From: Gnetum montanum
Lineage: Eukaryota > Streptophyta > Gnetopsida > Gnetales > Gnetaceae
DNA: 64,000 bases
Direction of reading: 5' to 3'
NCBI GenBank assembly: GCA_015680685.1
Contig: MNCI01022611.1
Location: 2,027,393 to 2,091,392 of the forward strand
The notes below the pieces were generated by a model that did not search any database, was not told the origin of the DNA, and saw only the letters and a list, made by a program, of their open reading frames with translations. Of the stretch, positions 36,021 to 47,252 are shown in pieces (position 1 is the first letter of the stretch; the number at the start of each line of letters is the position of its first letter). The translations under genes and the position numbers were made by a program.

Positions 36021-36225
36021 ACTCATTCATAAGAATTTCAGCAAGAGGTTATAATCTCAGGGGCAAGCTAGCCTGGTGCCATGGACACTAACTCTCTCAT
36101 AAGCATTCCGATGAGAGGTCACAATTTCAGGGGCAAGCCATCCTAGTGCCATGGATACTGACTCTCTCATAAGCATTCCAACAAGAGGTCATAATTTTGG
36201 TGACAAGCCACCCTAGTGCCATGAT
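36021..36225 (+). repeat. Three 70-bp tandem units in the E2 3' tail
   Basis: CTCATAAGCATTCC-type units start at 36,031, 36,101 and 36,171, each followed by GAGAGGTCACAATTTCAGGG and TAGTGCCATGG. E1 has one copy (39,625-39,690). Confidence 0.85.
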
Positions 36226-36467
36226 CCTAGTTAGTCATGCTAATCCTGCATCATATAATATGATACACTATTTACATTTCATCTTCCTTATCATCCATAA
36301 CACATTCCCTATGCCCTTTACCTCCAGCATACTACAACCCTTAGCACTCTTGAGCATGGTGCAGCAACATCTGATCAAATAGTGACAAGTGATGTTGGGG
36401 CCAATCCTATTGTCGTGTTTTGTCATTCTTTGTTAATGTCTCTTAGGCCACTTCTTCAGACATCAAC

Positions 36468-36477
36468 AAAGAGGGAC
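36468..36477 (+). other. E2 polypurine tract
   Basis: AAAGAGGGAC three bases before the 3' LTR start. E1 has AAAGAGGGGC (39,947-39,956) in the same place. This is the expected plus-strand primer. Confidence 0.8.
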
Positions 36478-36480
36478 CAA

Positions 36481-38176
36481 TGAAACACCACCAAATTTGG
36501 GCCACTACAAATTTTTCTTAAGTGTCAACACAAGGCAATTTTTTTTCTAGGTGTTGGGCCTATGCTCTCCACTATTGGGACTATACTCCAAAGCATAGTC
36601 AATGTAGCCTACAACACAAGTTTAGATTTGCAAGATTTTCCTAAGTGTTGACAAAAACTACACATTTTTCTAAGTGTCGAACTATGCTCTCACTATCGGG
36701 ACTATGCTCTAGAGCATAGTCAATGTAGTTAGCACACAAATGGAAATTTTGACAAATTTTCCTAAGTATCAAGCCAGAGGCTATCAAGTTTACTTGGCAT
36801 GGATAAAATAATTTGGCAAAGACTACACTCTCCACTACACTAGAGCATAGTCAAGCCTAGATGGGATGGAAGAAATAGTTTTTCAAATTTTCTAACTACT
36901 GGACTATGCTCCTTACTACTCTCTAGAGAATAGTCAACATACTTTGCATGAAGATACTAGTTTTGCAAAAAAATTTCTAACTACCATGACTACACTTCAG
37001 AGTGTAGCCAATTTAGTTAGCATTTTAGCTCAAGTTTTGAAAATTTTTCTAAATATTGGGACTACACTCCAAAGCGTAGTTAGTATAGTCTACCTAGAAT
37101 AGCCTCCAGAAGCCTCTAGAGTGCAACACCAACATCCACATTAGCACCGACACACCTTCAGTAAGCAAGATTAGCAATTTGCATTTCATTTGCATCCCCC
37201 ATTTTTCCCAAAATTGTACCTATGCTCAACACCACTCAAGAAAGTAGATAGCATAGTCCTAGAGCATAATCTCCAAACTTGCATTATTTTGCATTCTTTT
37301 CAACTACATTGTGGTCTATTCAGCACTGGCATATGCAATTTGGGTAGCATGGTCATAGTTTGGTAGTCTCATAGGATCCATTGGAGCACACCAGCAAAAC
37401 ACCATTTACTTCAGTGAGAGCATAGTCAAGTGTACCATAATCCCAACTACCCCACTACCACATGGTGCATGACCCATAGTCTACAACAATCCTAACCCTA
37501 TAAATACCCCAACATTCTACATTTTAGGGGTTGGCAAAACTACATTTTAAGCATTCTTGTATTCAAGCACACTTGGCATTTCAATAGGCTCTGAGCTAGG
37601 ATTTGGCATCATTGCACACCACCACAAGACACCATCGTAGACCACTGCAGCCAATGGGACATTACAGTGGCCAACTCAGTAGGCATAGACACCATGGTAA
37701 ACATCAATCTTCATAGACCAAACACCTTGAGACTATGACTACGCTACCTACTATGTCTATTTGGACACTACATACCTCCTCATCCTTTTTGTAGTTAACT
37801 ATTCTATCCCCATTTAGGGTGGTTCCGCTCTCTTTTTCCCTCTCCTCTTGTGCTTTTTTTAACATTTTATTTGCATTCTAACATTTACTTGCATTTTTTG
37901 CTATTTTTACATGTAATTGCGCATTCATACCTTTGTTTTTTGGGGGAAACCCTTGACTACGCTCACCCTTGTTAACATCATAGATGCTACAAACATTGTT
38001 CAAGCAATTAATAGCATTTCTACATCACATCCTATAAGTCCTATTCTAATTCACAAAACCATTCTTGGCACCTCATCTCCACCTCCAGCAAGCCCTCACA
38101 CAGATGTGGGGTCAAGCTATGTGCACCGCAAACCTCTTGGTGTATGTTCCAGCCTCTTACATTTTCAGTTGCTATA
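36481..38176 (+). repeat. E2 3' LTR
   Basis: 1,696 bp, TGAAACACCACC...CAGTTGCTATA (final CA mutated to TA). TATAAATA at 37,499. Partner of 20,994-22,699. Confidence 0.92.
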
Positions 38177-38720
38177 GCTAAACTAGCATAGCTCATCTAC
38201 TACAATGCTAAACTGTCATAGCTCATTCACTATGATGTTAAATTAGCATATCTTATTCGCTATGATGTTAAACTAGCAAAGCATTCATCTGCTACGATGC
38301 TAAACTAGCATAGCTTGTCCACTATGATGCTAAACTAGCATAGCTCATCTGCTACGATGCTAAGCTGGCACAACTCATCTACTATAATTTAAACTAGAAT
38401 AGCTTGTTTGCTACAATATTAAACTAGTAAAGCATTCATCTACTATGATGCTAAACTGGCATAGCTCATCCTTGGATCACGACGTTAAACTGGCATAATG
38501 CATCTGCTATGACTATGAACTAGTAGTCCACCATGACTTTAAAGTGGCACAACACATCTACTACAATGTTAAACTAGCATACAACAATTAGCTAGGACTA
38601 TAAACTAGCATAGCATGGTCTACTAGAACCTTAAACTAGGCTCACAATTTGCTAGGACCTTAAACTAGTAAGGCCACGGTCTACCAAGATCTTCAACTGG
38701 GTTCGTGGTTAGCCACTAAT
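38177..38720 (+). repeat. E1 3' minisatellite, right part
   Basis: Resumes E1 after E2, starting with the duplicated GCTAA. About 16 units of CTACGATGCTAAACTAGCAT + AGCTCATC type, drifting to CTAGGACCTTAAACTAG at the end, as in E2. Confidence 0.85.
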
Positions 38721-39946
38721 AATTCCTTCCATTCTTTTATAAGTGAATGAGTAAGCATAACCCTTGCATCCCCACCCAACCTCCACCACCCCCCACCCCT
38801 TTCTATACCATGTAGGCAAGCATGCTGCAATCCTAGAATGGAGCACTTGCAATGGACATAGCCTTTAAAGCACTTGTAGCATCTTGGCCCCCTACAATTT
38901 TATTGGATTTTGAGCACTTGCAATGGGGGGCAACCTTTGGAGCACTTGTAGCATCTTCATCCCCTATAATTTATTAGCATTTTTTATCTTGTGTGGTTTT
39001 CTTGTCTTCTCAGAGTTGTGGTTGCAAGATGAAGCCCCAAGTGGTTATGCAAAGGTGCATCTCATCACAATGATAAGTTACCACATTGGTCTAATTTGCA
39101 TGATTAAACTAGTTAAACCTCTCAAGAGTGCATGTCCCTATTACCCCATTATAGCCTACATTCATTCACCCTTGTATTCGAATACCCTCTCATTCCCTAC
39201 ATAGCAAAGATTGAAAACTCTTGGATGTTCACACGCTATGACCACATGGCATCCTCTTCAAGTCAAACTATAGAGACCAAGGTGGACATAACCTACATCA
39301 TCTTGTGGAAAGCCTTTTTTGGCCAGTTAAAGCCTAGGTGGATGTAACACAACTCATCTTGGGGAGAAAACACCTATCATACTAATGTGAGATAGTTTTG
39401 CAAACACCAAAACAAAGCCCATCTAGTGACATGCAATCCACTTGATGGAAAGAACCTTGCAACAAGCATTTAGCAACATGTAGAGCCTAAAGTAGGTTCA
39501 CCCTATAGCATAGAGTAAAAATAAAAAATAAAAAGGAAGCAAAAAGAGAAAAAGAGAAATATTACATCCCGAAGTAGCCTAGCAATGCTGCAATTTCGCA
39601 ACTAGTTCAGCCCTAAATCCATACCAACTCTCTCACAAGAACTTTGATGAGAGGTTGACATTTTCAAGGGCAAGCAACTCTAGTGCCATGGTCACCATCA
39701 GCTATGAAGTCCTTGCATTACAAATTCCTATTTGCACTTCATCCTCCCTTTTATCCTCAACACATCACCTACACCTTTTACTCCTGCCTCTCAACTACCA
39801 TTTAGCATGCCCCTATCCATAGCACTCTTTAAGCATGGTGCAATGACATCTGATCACTTACTAAAGAGCAATATTGGTGTCATGCTTGCTCTAGTGTTTT
39901 TCTATTTTTTATTTACTTCTCTTGAGCCATTCCTCTAGACTTCAAC
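38721..39946 (+). other. E1 3' noncoding tail
   Basis: C-rich run at 38,768-38,800, two loose copies of the GCACTTGCAA repeat (38,835-38,985), then sequence aligning with E2 35,450-36,460. No coding signal. Confidence 0.6.
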
Positions 39947-39956
39947 AAAGAGGGGC
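39947..39956 (+). other. E1 polypurine tract
   Basis: AAAGAGGGGC, followed by TAA and the LTR start TGAAACAC at 39,960. Confidence 0.82.
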
Positions 39957-39959
39957 TAA

Positions 39960-41539
39960 TGAAACACCACTAAATTTGGACTATAGCATCTGGACTGCAA
40001 ATTTTTCTAAGTGCTGAGACTACACTCTCCCCTAGATGGGAACATAGTCAGCCTCTTGTAAAGAGAATAGTCAACATGAAAGGCCATTTTCTCATAGTTT
40101 TGGCTAAGTTTTGAGACTATGCTCAACCCTATATGGGAGCATAGTCAACCTCTCATGGAGAGCGTAGTTAGCATGAAAGCTAGCTTTTCACAAATTTTTC
40201 AAAGTGTTGAGACTACGCTCCCCACTACCCTAGAGCATAGTCAACCTCTCATGGAGAGTAGTCAGCATGAAAGCTATTTTTTTGCAAATTTTTCTAAGTG
40301 GTGGGACTATGCTCTCCATTGCCCTAGAGAGTAGTCAACCTTCAGTGGAGAGCGTAGTTAGCATGAAGGCCAAGTTTTGCAAATTTTCCTAAGTGTGAAA
40401 CTATGCTCTCCCCCAATCTAGAGTGTAGTTAAGCATAGTTATTAAGAGCTACCTCCAATGGCCTCCACAGCATGGAAACACCTCTCTTCTTAGCTCCAAC
40501 TAAACTTTGGCAAGTGTAGTTAGCAAAATGCATCTTTTTGTACCCCCTTTTTGACCCCAAAATTGTAACTACACTTGATCCAACATGAGAGCATGAAGAG
40601 CATAGTCCTAAAGCATAGTCTCCAAAATTACATTTTTTCTAGGTACCTCACAATCCTCTCAATGGATATACATGTAGTTGGTAGTGTAGTCATAGTCTCA
40701 TAGTCTCACAAAGTTCAATAGAGCACAACAAAATATAGCACATATCCTAGTGGAGAGTGTAGTTGGATGAAAGTGTAGTCCCAACTGTCCCCTCCATCAT
40801 GTGGCAGTCATCCCACATTCCATGCTAACCCTAAACTCATAAATACCTTAGCCATCAAATTTTTTAGGGTTGGAAAAATTAGCAAATCAAAGACTTGGCA
40901 AACCTAAGGAGCACTTGGGAGAGAACCAGAGGCATATTGGTGAAGTTATAGATCACCACAGTCCACTAAAACACCACAGCCAATAGTACACTATGGAAGC
41001 CAACCCAACAAACCTAGATACCTCAGTGGAACACTAGTCTTCATGGCCAAACATGCTAAAGATTATGACTACATTGTCCACTGTGCTTATTATACACTAT
41101 GTACCTTCTAATCCCTTTTGGTGTTAACTACACTCAACCCCATTTAGGGTGGTGTTTTGTTTCTCTCTCTCTCTCTCTCTCTTTCTTTGTATTTCTCATA
41201 CTTTACTTTCCTTTTTGTTGTTTTACCTCATATCCACAATTAAAACTATGCTTGGACAATGGTCTACACACTTTGACACTACCCACTTTGTCGAAAACTC
41301 TTGACTATGCTTGACCCCACTAACATCGTTGACACCACTCAAACACTTAGCATAATTTCACATCAGCAATGTAGCTAACCACACTACATCCCTATTGCAT
41401 CTGGTAAGTCCTTATTCAATCAACAAAACCATTTAGGGTGCCCTATCTCTACCTCTAGCAAGCCCTCACGTAGACTCAAGGCTAGGTTGTGTGCTCATGG
41501 ACCTTGATGTTCTAGTCATTAATGTTTTCAGCCATTACA
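39960..41539 (+). repeat. E1 3' LTR
   Basis: 1,580 bp, TGAAACACCACT...GCCATTACA. Hairpin-arm array at about 40,015-40,440, decayed TATA near 40,838, (CT)n at 41,161-41,184. Followed by CCTCT at 41,540-41,544. Confidence 0.92.
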
Positions 41540-41544
41540 CCTCT
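41540..41544. repeat. Right target-site duplication of E1 (CCTCT)
   Basis: Identical to 4,664-4,668. E0 coding resumes directly beyond it on the minus strand. Confidence 0.9.
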
Positions 41545-44202
41545 TCTTCTATATTATTTAAAAATTATTTTCCTTGGAGATCTCTAAGAAAATATCTCTA
41601 AGTTCTAACTTGGCATCAATTGTGCTAAGCTAAGTTGTTTTCATGATGATAGGGAAGTCCCCCTTACAGTTGTCCACATGGATTACCAGGAAATTTGCTA
41701 AATAGAACCATCCATAAATAGTGGTTACATTATTATCCACCAATCTCAAGGGAATAGTAATGGATTAATCAACAATCTCTAACCTAATATTGCACTTTTT
41801 TATTGGAGGAAGGCTCTAAATTTTATACATCTCTTGAGATATTAAGTTTATCTAGAAATATAAGCCTAGTAGAGATTTACATGTCTCATTTCCTATAATT
41901 TGTTAGTAGATTGGTAGTAATTTGTTAGTAGAGATCTTTTTCTAGGAAGATATCCTACCATGATCCTATTAGTAACTACATCCGATAACATAATGATATA
42001 CTCATTTTTGGATTTTTCATTTGAGTGTGGCTTGGTAGTAATTTCTAAAGTAGTTTATGAAGGGTTACTAGACACAGATGCCTATGAGGGTTTAGGTGGA
42101 TTGCTTAAACTAAAGAAAGCCCTTTTCTTAAGCTTACCCTTAGAACCACTCTAATTGTAATTCAACTGTAAGTTCATCAACTTTGTGGCATTGCATTGTT
42201 AAGGCTATGATATGATTTATCCTTGCATAAGCAATGTAGGATGCCAAAAGTGCAAGATGAGATGGTGAATAAGGAGGATAATTAAAAAGATATTTTTCTC
42301 ACAACATAGACATTCTATGATATTTAGGAAAATAATATTGATGAGAGAAGGAAGTGTGTCTTGCAGATTTACAAGAATATATAAGTTTTTGGACATAATA
42401 ACCATATGGGTATTGCTACCTTAGTAATGACATCCCTCATGATTGTGGCTTTTTCCATTGATGATAATGCTCTTGAGGTTGAGGTGGTTCTCCACTTGGA
42501 TAATACTATGGTTGGTGGAATTGCTATTGATAATTATTTTATGGATAAGGCAATCTTTTGGGTGATTTCCTTTTTGCAAAATTTGGATTTAAAACATACA
42601 ATCAAGATTCCTATAAGTGTAATAATATGGGGAAACATCCTTTAAGATATTTATATTGGCACATTTCACATCCTTCTTCATCTATTTTAGAATCTACAAT
42701 CTCATCAACTATGGCAGCCTTTCATTTTGACTAATAATAGTCCTTTCCTATATTCTTTCTCCTTCTTCTATTCCTATCTTGGTTCCCTTGCTTCATTTTC
42801 TCCTCCAAAATCTTTAGAGCTATTTGGAAATTTTCATTTAAGGAGTCAAATATTTTTTCCATCCTTATTGATATTTCTATAATAGATTTTCGGATTTGCA
42901 AATTTTTCCTTTATAACACTTTATCTAGTGGTTCTTCCTACTCAAAATCATAGAAACATATCTTCCTTTTATGAATGGAGGGATCTCTATTATACTTTTC
43001 TACATACTCTCTCTTTTTGAATTCTTCCTCTTGTTTAACTATTGATCAATGAGCCTTTAAATCCAATGAATCCTCATCTCTGATAATGTTTCTTACGCAT
43101 AAACTTGAAAAGTCTCTCTAGTTTTATTTCTAAGCCCATTTATCACATGGTGAAGCTATACCTTCTAAGAAAAATCATGGCCTAAGAATTAGTGTAAAAG
43201 AGAGTAATATCTATCCAAGGTTATATTAAGATATTCATGATTATCTTATTTCCATCCTTGAATTTATTTTCTTAATTTGAACACCCTATAGTGCATCTAA
43301 TACTTATTGTTAAACAACTCTAGCATTGTACTCAATTTGGGAATAGATTTTGGCTTCAAAGATTGCTACCAACTTTCAACTTCTTTGATGAGTATGATGG
43401 AAGATAGTTTAAGATTTTGTCACTCATTTTTAATATTCTACAAGGAATAGCCATCATGAAAGGCTTTCAAATGATGTTATGGATCAGCATTATATTCTCT
43501 TGCAAATTTAGGAATGTCGTTAATATCAAGCCATTCAATTCAGCTATTCCTCTAATTTTTGGTAGGAATATGAACTACTTATAAAATATTTATCATGATT
43601 TTCATAGTAAGTAGTGGCTCATCATAATAATTATATTCATTTTGATCCTTGTTATGGCCATGTCTCCTATGAAGTAACCTACTATGCTTTTTTTCTTGAT
43701 GATGCTCCTCTTCCTCTTACTACTAACTATGCTTTCTTCTTTGATCCCTACAATGAGATCTTCAATCATTGTCATCTTGGTCTCAATCATGATTTCTCCT
43801 ATCTAAGTTTGATAATCAGGTGGATGGTGAAGATGAAAAACTAGGAGAATGATGCTAACTTATCCTTCTTCTTTAATTCTTTGATTGTTCTTTTGATGAA
43901 CAGTTCAAAGATCTTGGCCTTGAGGTTCTCCTAGTTCTAGAACTAGTTCTTTCCTTACCTTGGTTATCCATGAAGATTATTTATAACCATTTTTTAGTTT
44001 TTTCTTCCTCCCCTAAATGAGGAGGTTCTTGGTGTTGACATTACCTTGATAGAAATTCTAGGCCCTCCTTCCATGATTACAAAAACAATGGGATCGAGAC
44101 CTGCTTATTCTTGGATGCTTCATAGCATGCCTCTATGCATTTATCTTTCCTAATATGGATCCTTGTTAGTTGATAATATCTAGTAAGATTCTATGTTACT
44201 GG
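41545..44202 (-). pseudogene. E0 gag (C-terminal) and protease remnant
   Basis: Right to left from the E3 junction. A charged gag linker comes first; the nucleic-acid-binding text MIETKMTMIEDLIVGIKEES is part of 43,790-43,602. The gag core is at about 43,520-43,080: DIPKFAREYNADP, HHLKAFHDGYSL, QSLKPKSIPK, TMLELFNNKY, INGLRNKTRETFQVYA, each matching E3 46,295-46,710. The protease is at about 41,900-41,580: NLISQEMYKI, SITIPLRLVDNN, FYLANFLVIHVDNCKGDFPI, LEISKEN. The DSGS active site of E3 is replaced by a stop. It continues at 4,668 beyond E1. Confidence 0.87.
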
Positions 44203-44211
44203 TGATGAGAC

Positions 44212-44320
44212 GTGATATCGCATGCACCGCAATATCACGGTCGTCGCGATATCGCATCCCATGCGATATCGCGTATGCAATATCGCGTCGTCCCCTGCGA
44301 TATCGCTTACGTGATATCGC
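44212..44320 (+). repeat. Array of GCGATATCGC palindromes in E3 5' U3
   Basis: Seven copies of the 10-bp palindrome GCGATATCGC or its CpG-decayed forms (for example GTGATATCGC, GCAATATCAC). ATAT centres are spaced 17, 17, 17, 14, 20 and 14 bp. The last copy lies about 22 bp before TATAAATA. The 3' LTR has six (50,452-50,540; spacings 17, 14, 17, 14, 20). Confidence 0.9.
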
Positions 44321-44336
44321 GGTCCGCTGCCAAATC

Positions 44337-44344
44337 TATAAATA
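44337..44344 (+). promoter_or_regulatory. TATA box of E3 5' LTR
   Basis: TATAAATA in AATCTATAAATAAGA. The same in the 3' LTR (50,560-50,567), the solo LTR (minus, 31,921-31,928) and the right-edge copy (63,983-63,990). Confidence 0.85.
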
Positions 44345-45191
44345 AGATGTGTCACTCCCCTCATTTCCCATCCTAGGCTAGAAGTAGCGAATCTCTGGTG
44401 GATTGATCACCCCAAAGATAGAATACTTTCCATGTGCCCGCAGTAGGAGTCCCCCAAGTGAACGGTTCTTTATTCGAGCAGCTTTGTACCTGAACGCAAG
44501 TTGTGTATGGAAATAAAGAAGAGCTTTGTGGATAAACCTTGTAGTACATGGATAGGTTTTCTTACATGTTATTTCTTACCTATTTTTAGCGCGGCATTAG
44601 TACGACTTGGTTACGAGCATTGATGAATGTGTACGGCTAACCAAGGAATCAGCTACACATCGCGATTAGATTCTCTCCCCCTTGTCTCCTAGAACGTGGG
44701 ATGAGTACGACTTGATTACGATCATCTACAGATGTGTATGGCTAGTCAAGGAATCGGCTGCTCCTCACACTTAGGCTAGTTAGGTGCCTCAGTACAACCA
44801 CTTCGAGCACGTGTGTTACGTGTGGTGATCCCAGTAACGATTAGTGTTTGGTAGCCACAGTTGCATAGTTCAGGGTGTGTACGGTAAGTGGGAATGGATG
44901 CTGATGCTAGTTAATTTAGACTTACGACATTAGTTAGAGTTAGTTAGTTTCTCAACCCTTTGCTCTTAGTGTAGAAGACATAAAACCTGAAAAGACCAAA
45001 AAAAATCATATACCTCAGACTTACTTAACCATACACCATGACAACAACAAGTAAGTCTGGAAAGACAATGAATGATTAACCCTAAGTCTTCCATGGGGCA
45101 TTTAGGCATTTAGTCTACAAAGTTCGACTAGATCGCGTGTGCTATGCTCATTTCGTATGGTTGAGTGTCGGGGTACCTTGCCACTCATCAT

Positions 45192-45210
45192 TGGCGCCGT
45201 TGCCGAGGAC
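45192..45210 (+). other. E3 primer-binding site, tRNA-Asp type
   Basis: TGGCGCCGTTGCCGAGGAC, one base after the LTR. It is complementary to the 3' end of plant tRNA-Asp at all but one position (GAGG for GGGG). tRNA-Asp priming is known for Athila-type elements. Confidence 0.85.
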
Positions 45211-45330
45211 TAAGTGTTTGTGCGCCAAATAGAACATAAGGGATATCACTCACATCATTGTGAGCCTTAATGAACCTTCGAGTTAATCAAATAAAAATTA
45301 TATAACGGTGAAATTAGCACACCGATCAAA

Positions 45331-47252
45331 ATGCCTTCTTCTCATAAGAGCAACTCACCACCTAAGGATCACACACGAGACAGTCGGCAAGATAAAACAC
45401 ATAACCAAAATCAGTGAAGTCCTAAACAATATAGGATGACATATACTCATCCCGATGAGTATATTCCTAATTTTACTTTTGTTCTACATCAGGATGAACA
45501 ACTCCGGTGGAGATATTTGTAAGGTAACATTGTGTTACCCCTAGATCAATCAATCTCTCGCATGCTTTTTTGTGCCTTGGTATAGATTGGAATGCATGAG
45601 AATTTTATGGAATACGTTGCGGAAGATTTTGACATGAGGGATTCTTATCCCACAGATACCCAACGTATGAGAGACTTAAGGCAGGAGAGTCAACATGCTA
45701 TTTTGAAGGGCAAAGCCCTGCACGTTCTTAGCGAAATAGGAGACGAGGAACCCTTTATCACAGGGTCCTTAGCAAATGATGTTCCCCCTCCTAACGATGG
45801 TGAGGAGGATGAGTATCAAAACCTATGATCAACGATACATATCCCTAGTTTTGATGCCCATGAACACTAGCTGTTCACAGAGGGAACAACTACTCATGCT
45901 AAGGATGGACACTTTGATTGTCACAACGATTGGGGCCATAGCAGCCGAAGCGAAGGTAAGAAACATCGTCATGGTGATGGTTCCCCTTTTTCTTCCCCTT
46001 CTTCACATCACTCACCCTCTCCTTCCACATCTGGGCGTAGCCACCATGAACATAAAGGTGAGGATAAAGGTAAAAAGGATGAAAGACCTCAACAAGAAGG
46101 TTGAGAGATAAGACAAGGGCAAGGATGTAGGGAGAGTAGGGAACAACGCAGACATCACAGGCGTCATGAAAGAGACGATCATGATGAGCCCCTACTCGTA
46201 ACCAGAAGTATGCTTAACATCATGGAGGTAGTTAGGATTACCACAAGGCATTTAAAGCATAGCTGGATCAAACGATTAGACATGAACAACATCCCATGAT
46301 TTGAAAGGGGATACAATGCTGATCTGCAAAATCATTTACAGGCATTCCACAATGCCTATGCCTTGCAGAATTTGGATAGTGAGTGGTAGAAACTTAAGTT
46401 GTTCCCAAGGACACTCACTAAGGAAACAGAGAGCTGGTACCAGTCCTTAAAACCAGAAACCATCAGGAGGTGGAGTACGATGCTAGAACTATTCAATGAA
46501 AAGTATCAAATGTACTCCAGAGTGTCCAATTTGTGTAAGCAGATCCAAGGCTGGAAGCAAGGTCATCATGAACCCTTGGATGCTACCATGGCCCGCTACT
46601 ACACATTGTTACATCGTTGTCCGGGCCATGGGTACGCTCAGCGGGATCAACTTCTCCACATCATGGATGGGCTAAGGAATGAAACGAGGAGAACTCTTGG
46701 GACTTACGCCCAAGGGAGACTCTCACAACTTAGAGCCCATGAAGTACGTAGCTTGTTGGAGCAAGTTGCAAGCAAAGAAGGTGAGCTACGCAAAAGGGAA
46801 AGTGTGGAAGAGTAGAATTGCCATCCCTCCCTTCGAAAGAAGGGAGTGAAATTTTGTGATGAAGAGGATGAGTCACCAATCGAAGAGTTGGTGAATCGGA
46901 AAAATTTGCCGATCCAAAAATTAACAACCAGGTATCGGCCAAAGTAGACCAAATATGGGATTCCTTAGACTCAAGAATTGAAACAGTCTTGAAAGGTATA
47001 GAAGAGTCTAAGGTAGAACAAAGTAGTGACAAAGGTAAGAAAAAGTGGAGAGATTTAGGCCCTACACATAACAAGGGTAAGGGAAAAATCACTAGATCCG
47101 ATGTGGCTGAGGATTCTGATTTAGACGATGATGGTGGATGTGAGATCTGCCATTATGATCATCCTAAGGGAGGTTGCCCCATCATCTCACATCTACAGGA
47201 GTCTGGGGTGTATGCACTGAATCCAAGACTCAACCAATGGCAAACACCCTGA
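45331..47252 (+). pseudogene. E3 gag
   Basis: The ATG at 45,331 (MPSSHKSNSPP) is supported by E0's matching MSYSSRNDSP at 51,701. One frame runs to 46,815, broken by stops that fit decayed CGA, CAG or CAA (45,415, 45,826, 46,300, 46,387, 46,813). The gag core lies at 46,290-46,720 (NADLQNHLQAFHNAYALQN, ESWYQSLKPETIRRW, LHIMDGLRNETRR). A one-base shift near 46,890 moves to the second frame, which ends with the zinc knuckle CEICHYDHPKGGC (47,139-47,177; C-x2-C-x3-H-x4-C). The capsid and knuckle would package RNA. Confidence 0.88.

Larger units (their letters stand above)
20994..38176 (+). mobile_element. E2: Tat/Ogre-like retrotransposon nested in E1
   Basis: 17.2 kb including an 891-bp solo-LTR insertion; about 16.3 kb without it. 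LTRs at 20,994-22,699 and 36,481-38,176. Flanks ACTAA (20,989) and GCTAA (38,177) form a 5-bp target duplication with one transition. It landed in E1's 3' minisatellite. It follows the same plan as E1 but lacks the antisense gene. It keeps clean splice signals around its PR-RT spacer and an integrase with all three acidic positions. Broken by stops; one RT segment is duplicated. Confidence 0.92.
4669..41539 (+). mobile_element. E1: giant Tat/Ogre-like Ty3/gypsy retrotransposon
   Basis: A 36.9-kb insertion bounded by LTRs (4,669-6,229 and 39,960-41,539) and perfect CCTCT duplications. After removing E2 (20,994-38,176 plus one 5-bp duplication) E1 itself is about 19.7 kb, in the size range known for Ogre elements. 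Order: LTR, PBS, gag, protease, 7-kb spacer with tandem repeats and an antisense gene, RT-RNase H, archaeal-type RNase H, integrase, minisatellite, PPT, LTR. The second RNase H marks the Tat lineage. Every coding region is broken. The LTR pair has many substitutions, mostly C/T and G/A, so the insertion is old. Confidence 0.92.
44203..45190 (+). repeat. E3 5' LTR
   Basis: 988 bp, TGATGAGA...CCACTCATCA. The end is fixed by the solo LTR at 31,197, whose 8-bp inverted ends and clean target duplication define TGATGAG...CTCATCA. U3 palindromes, TATAAATA at 44,337-44,344, then AAGA and CCCTCATTTCCC; the PBS follows at once. Confidence 0.93.
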
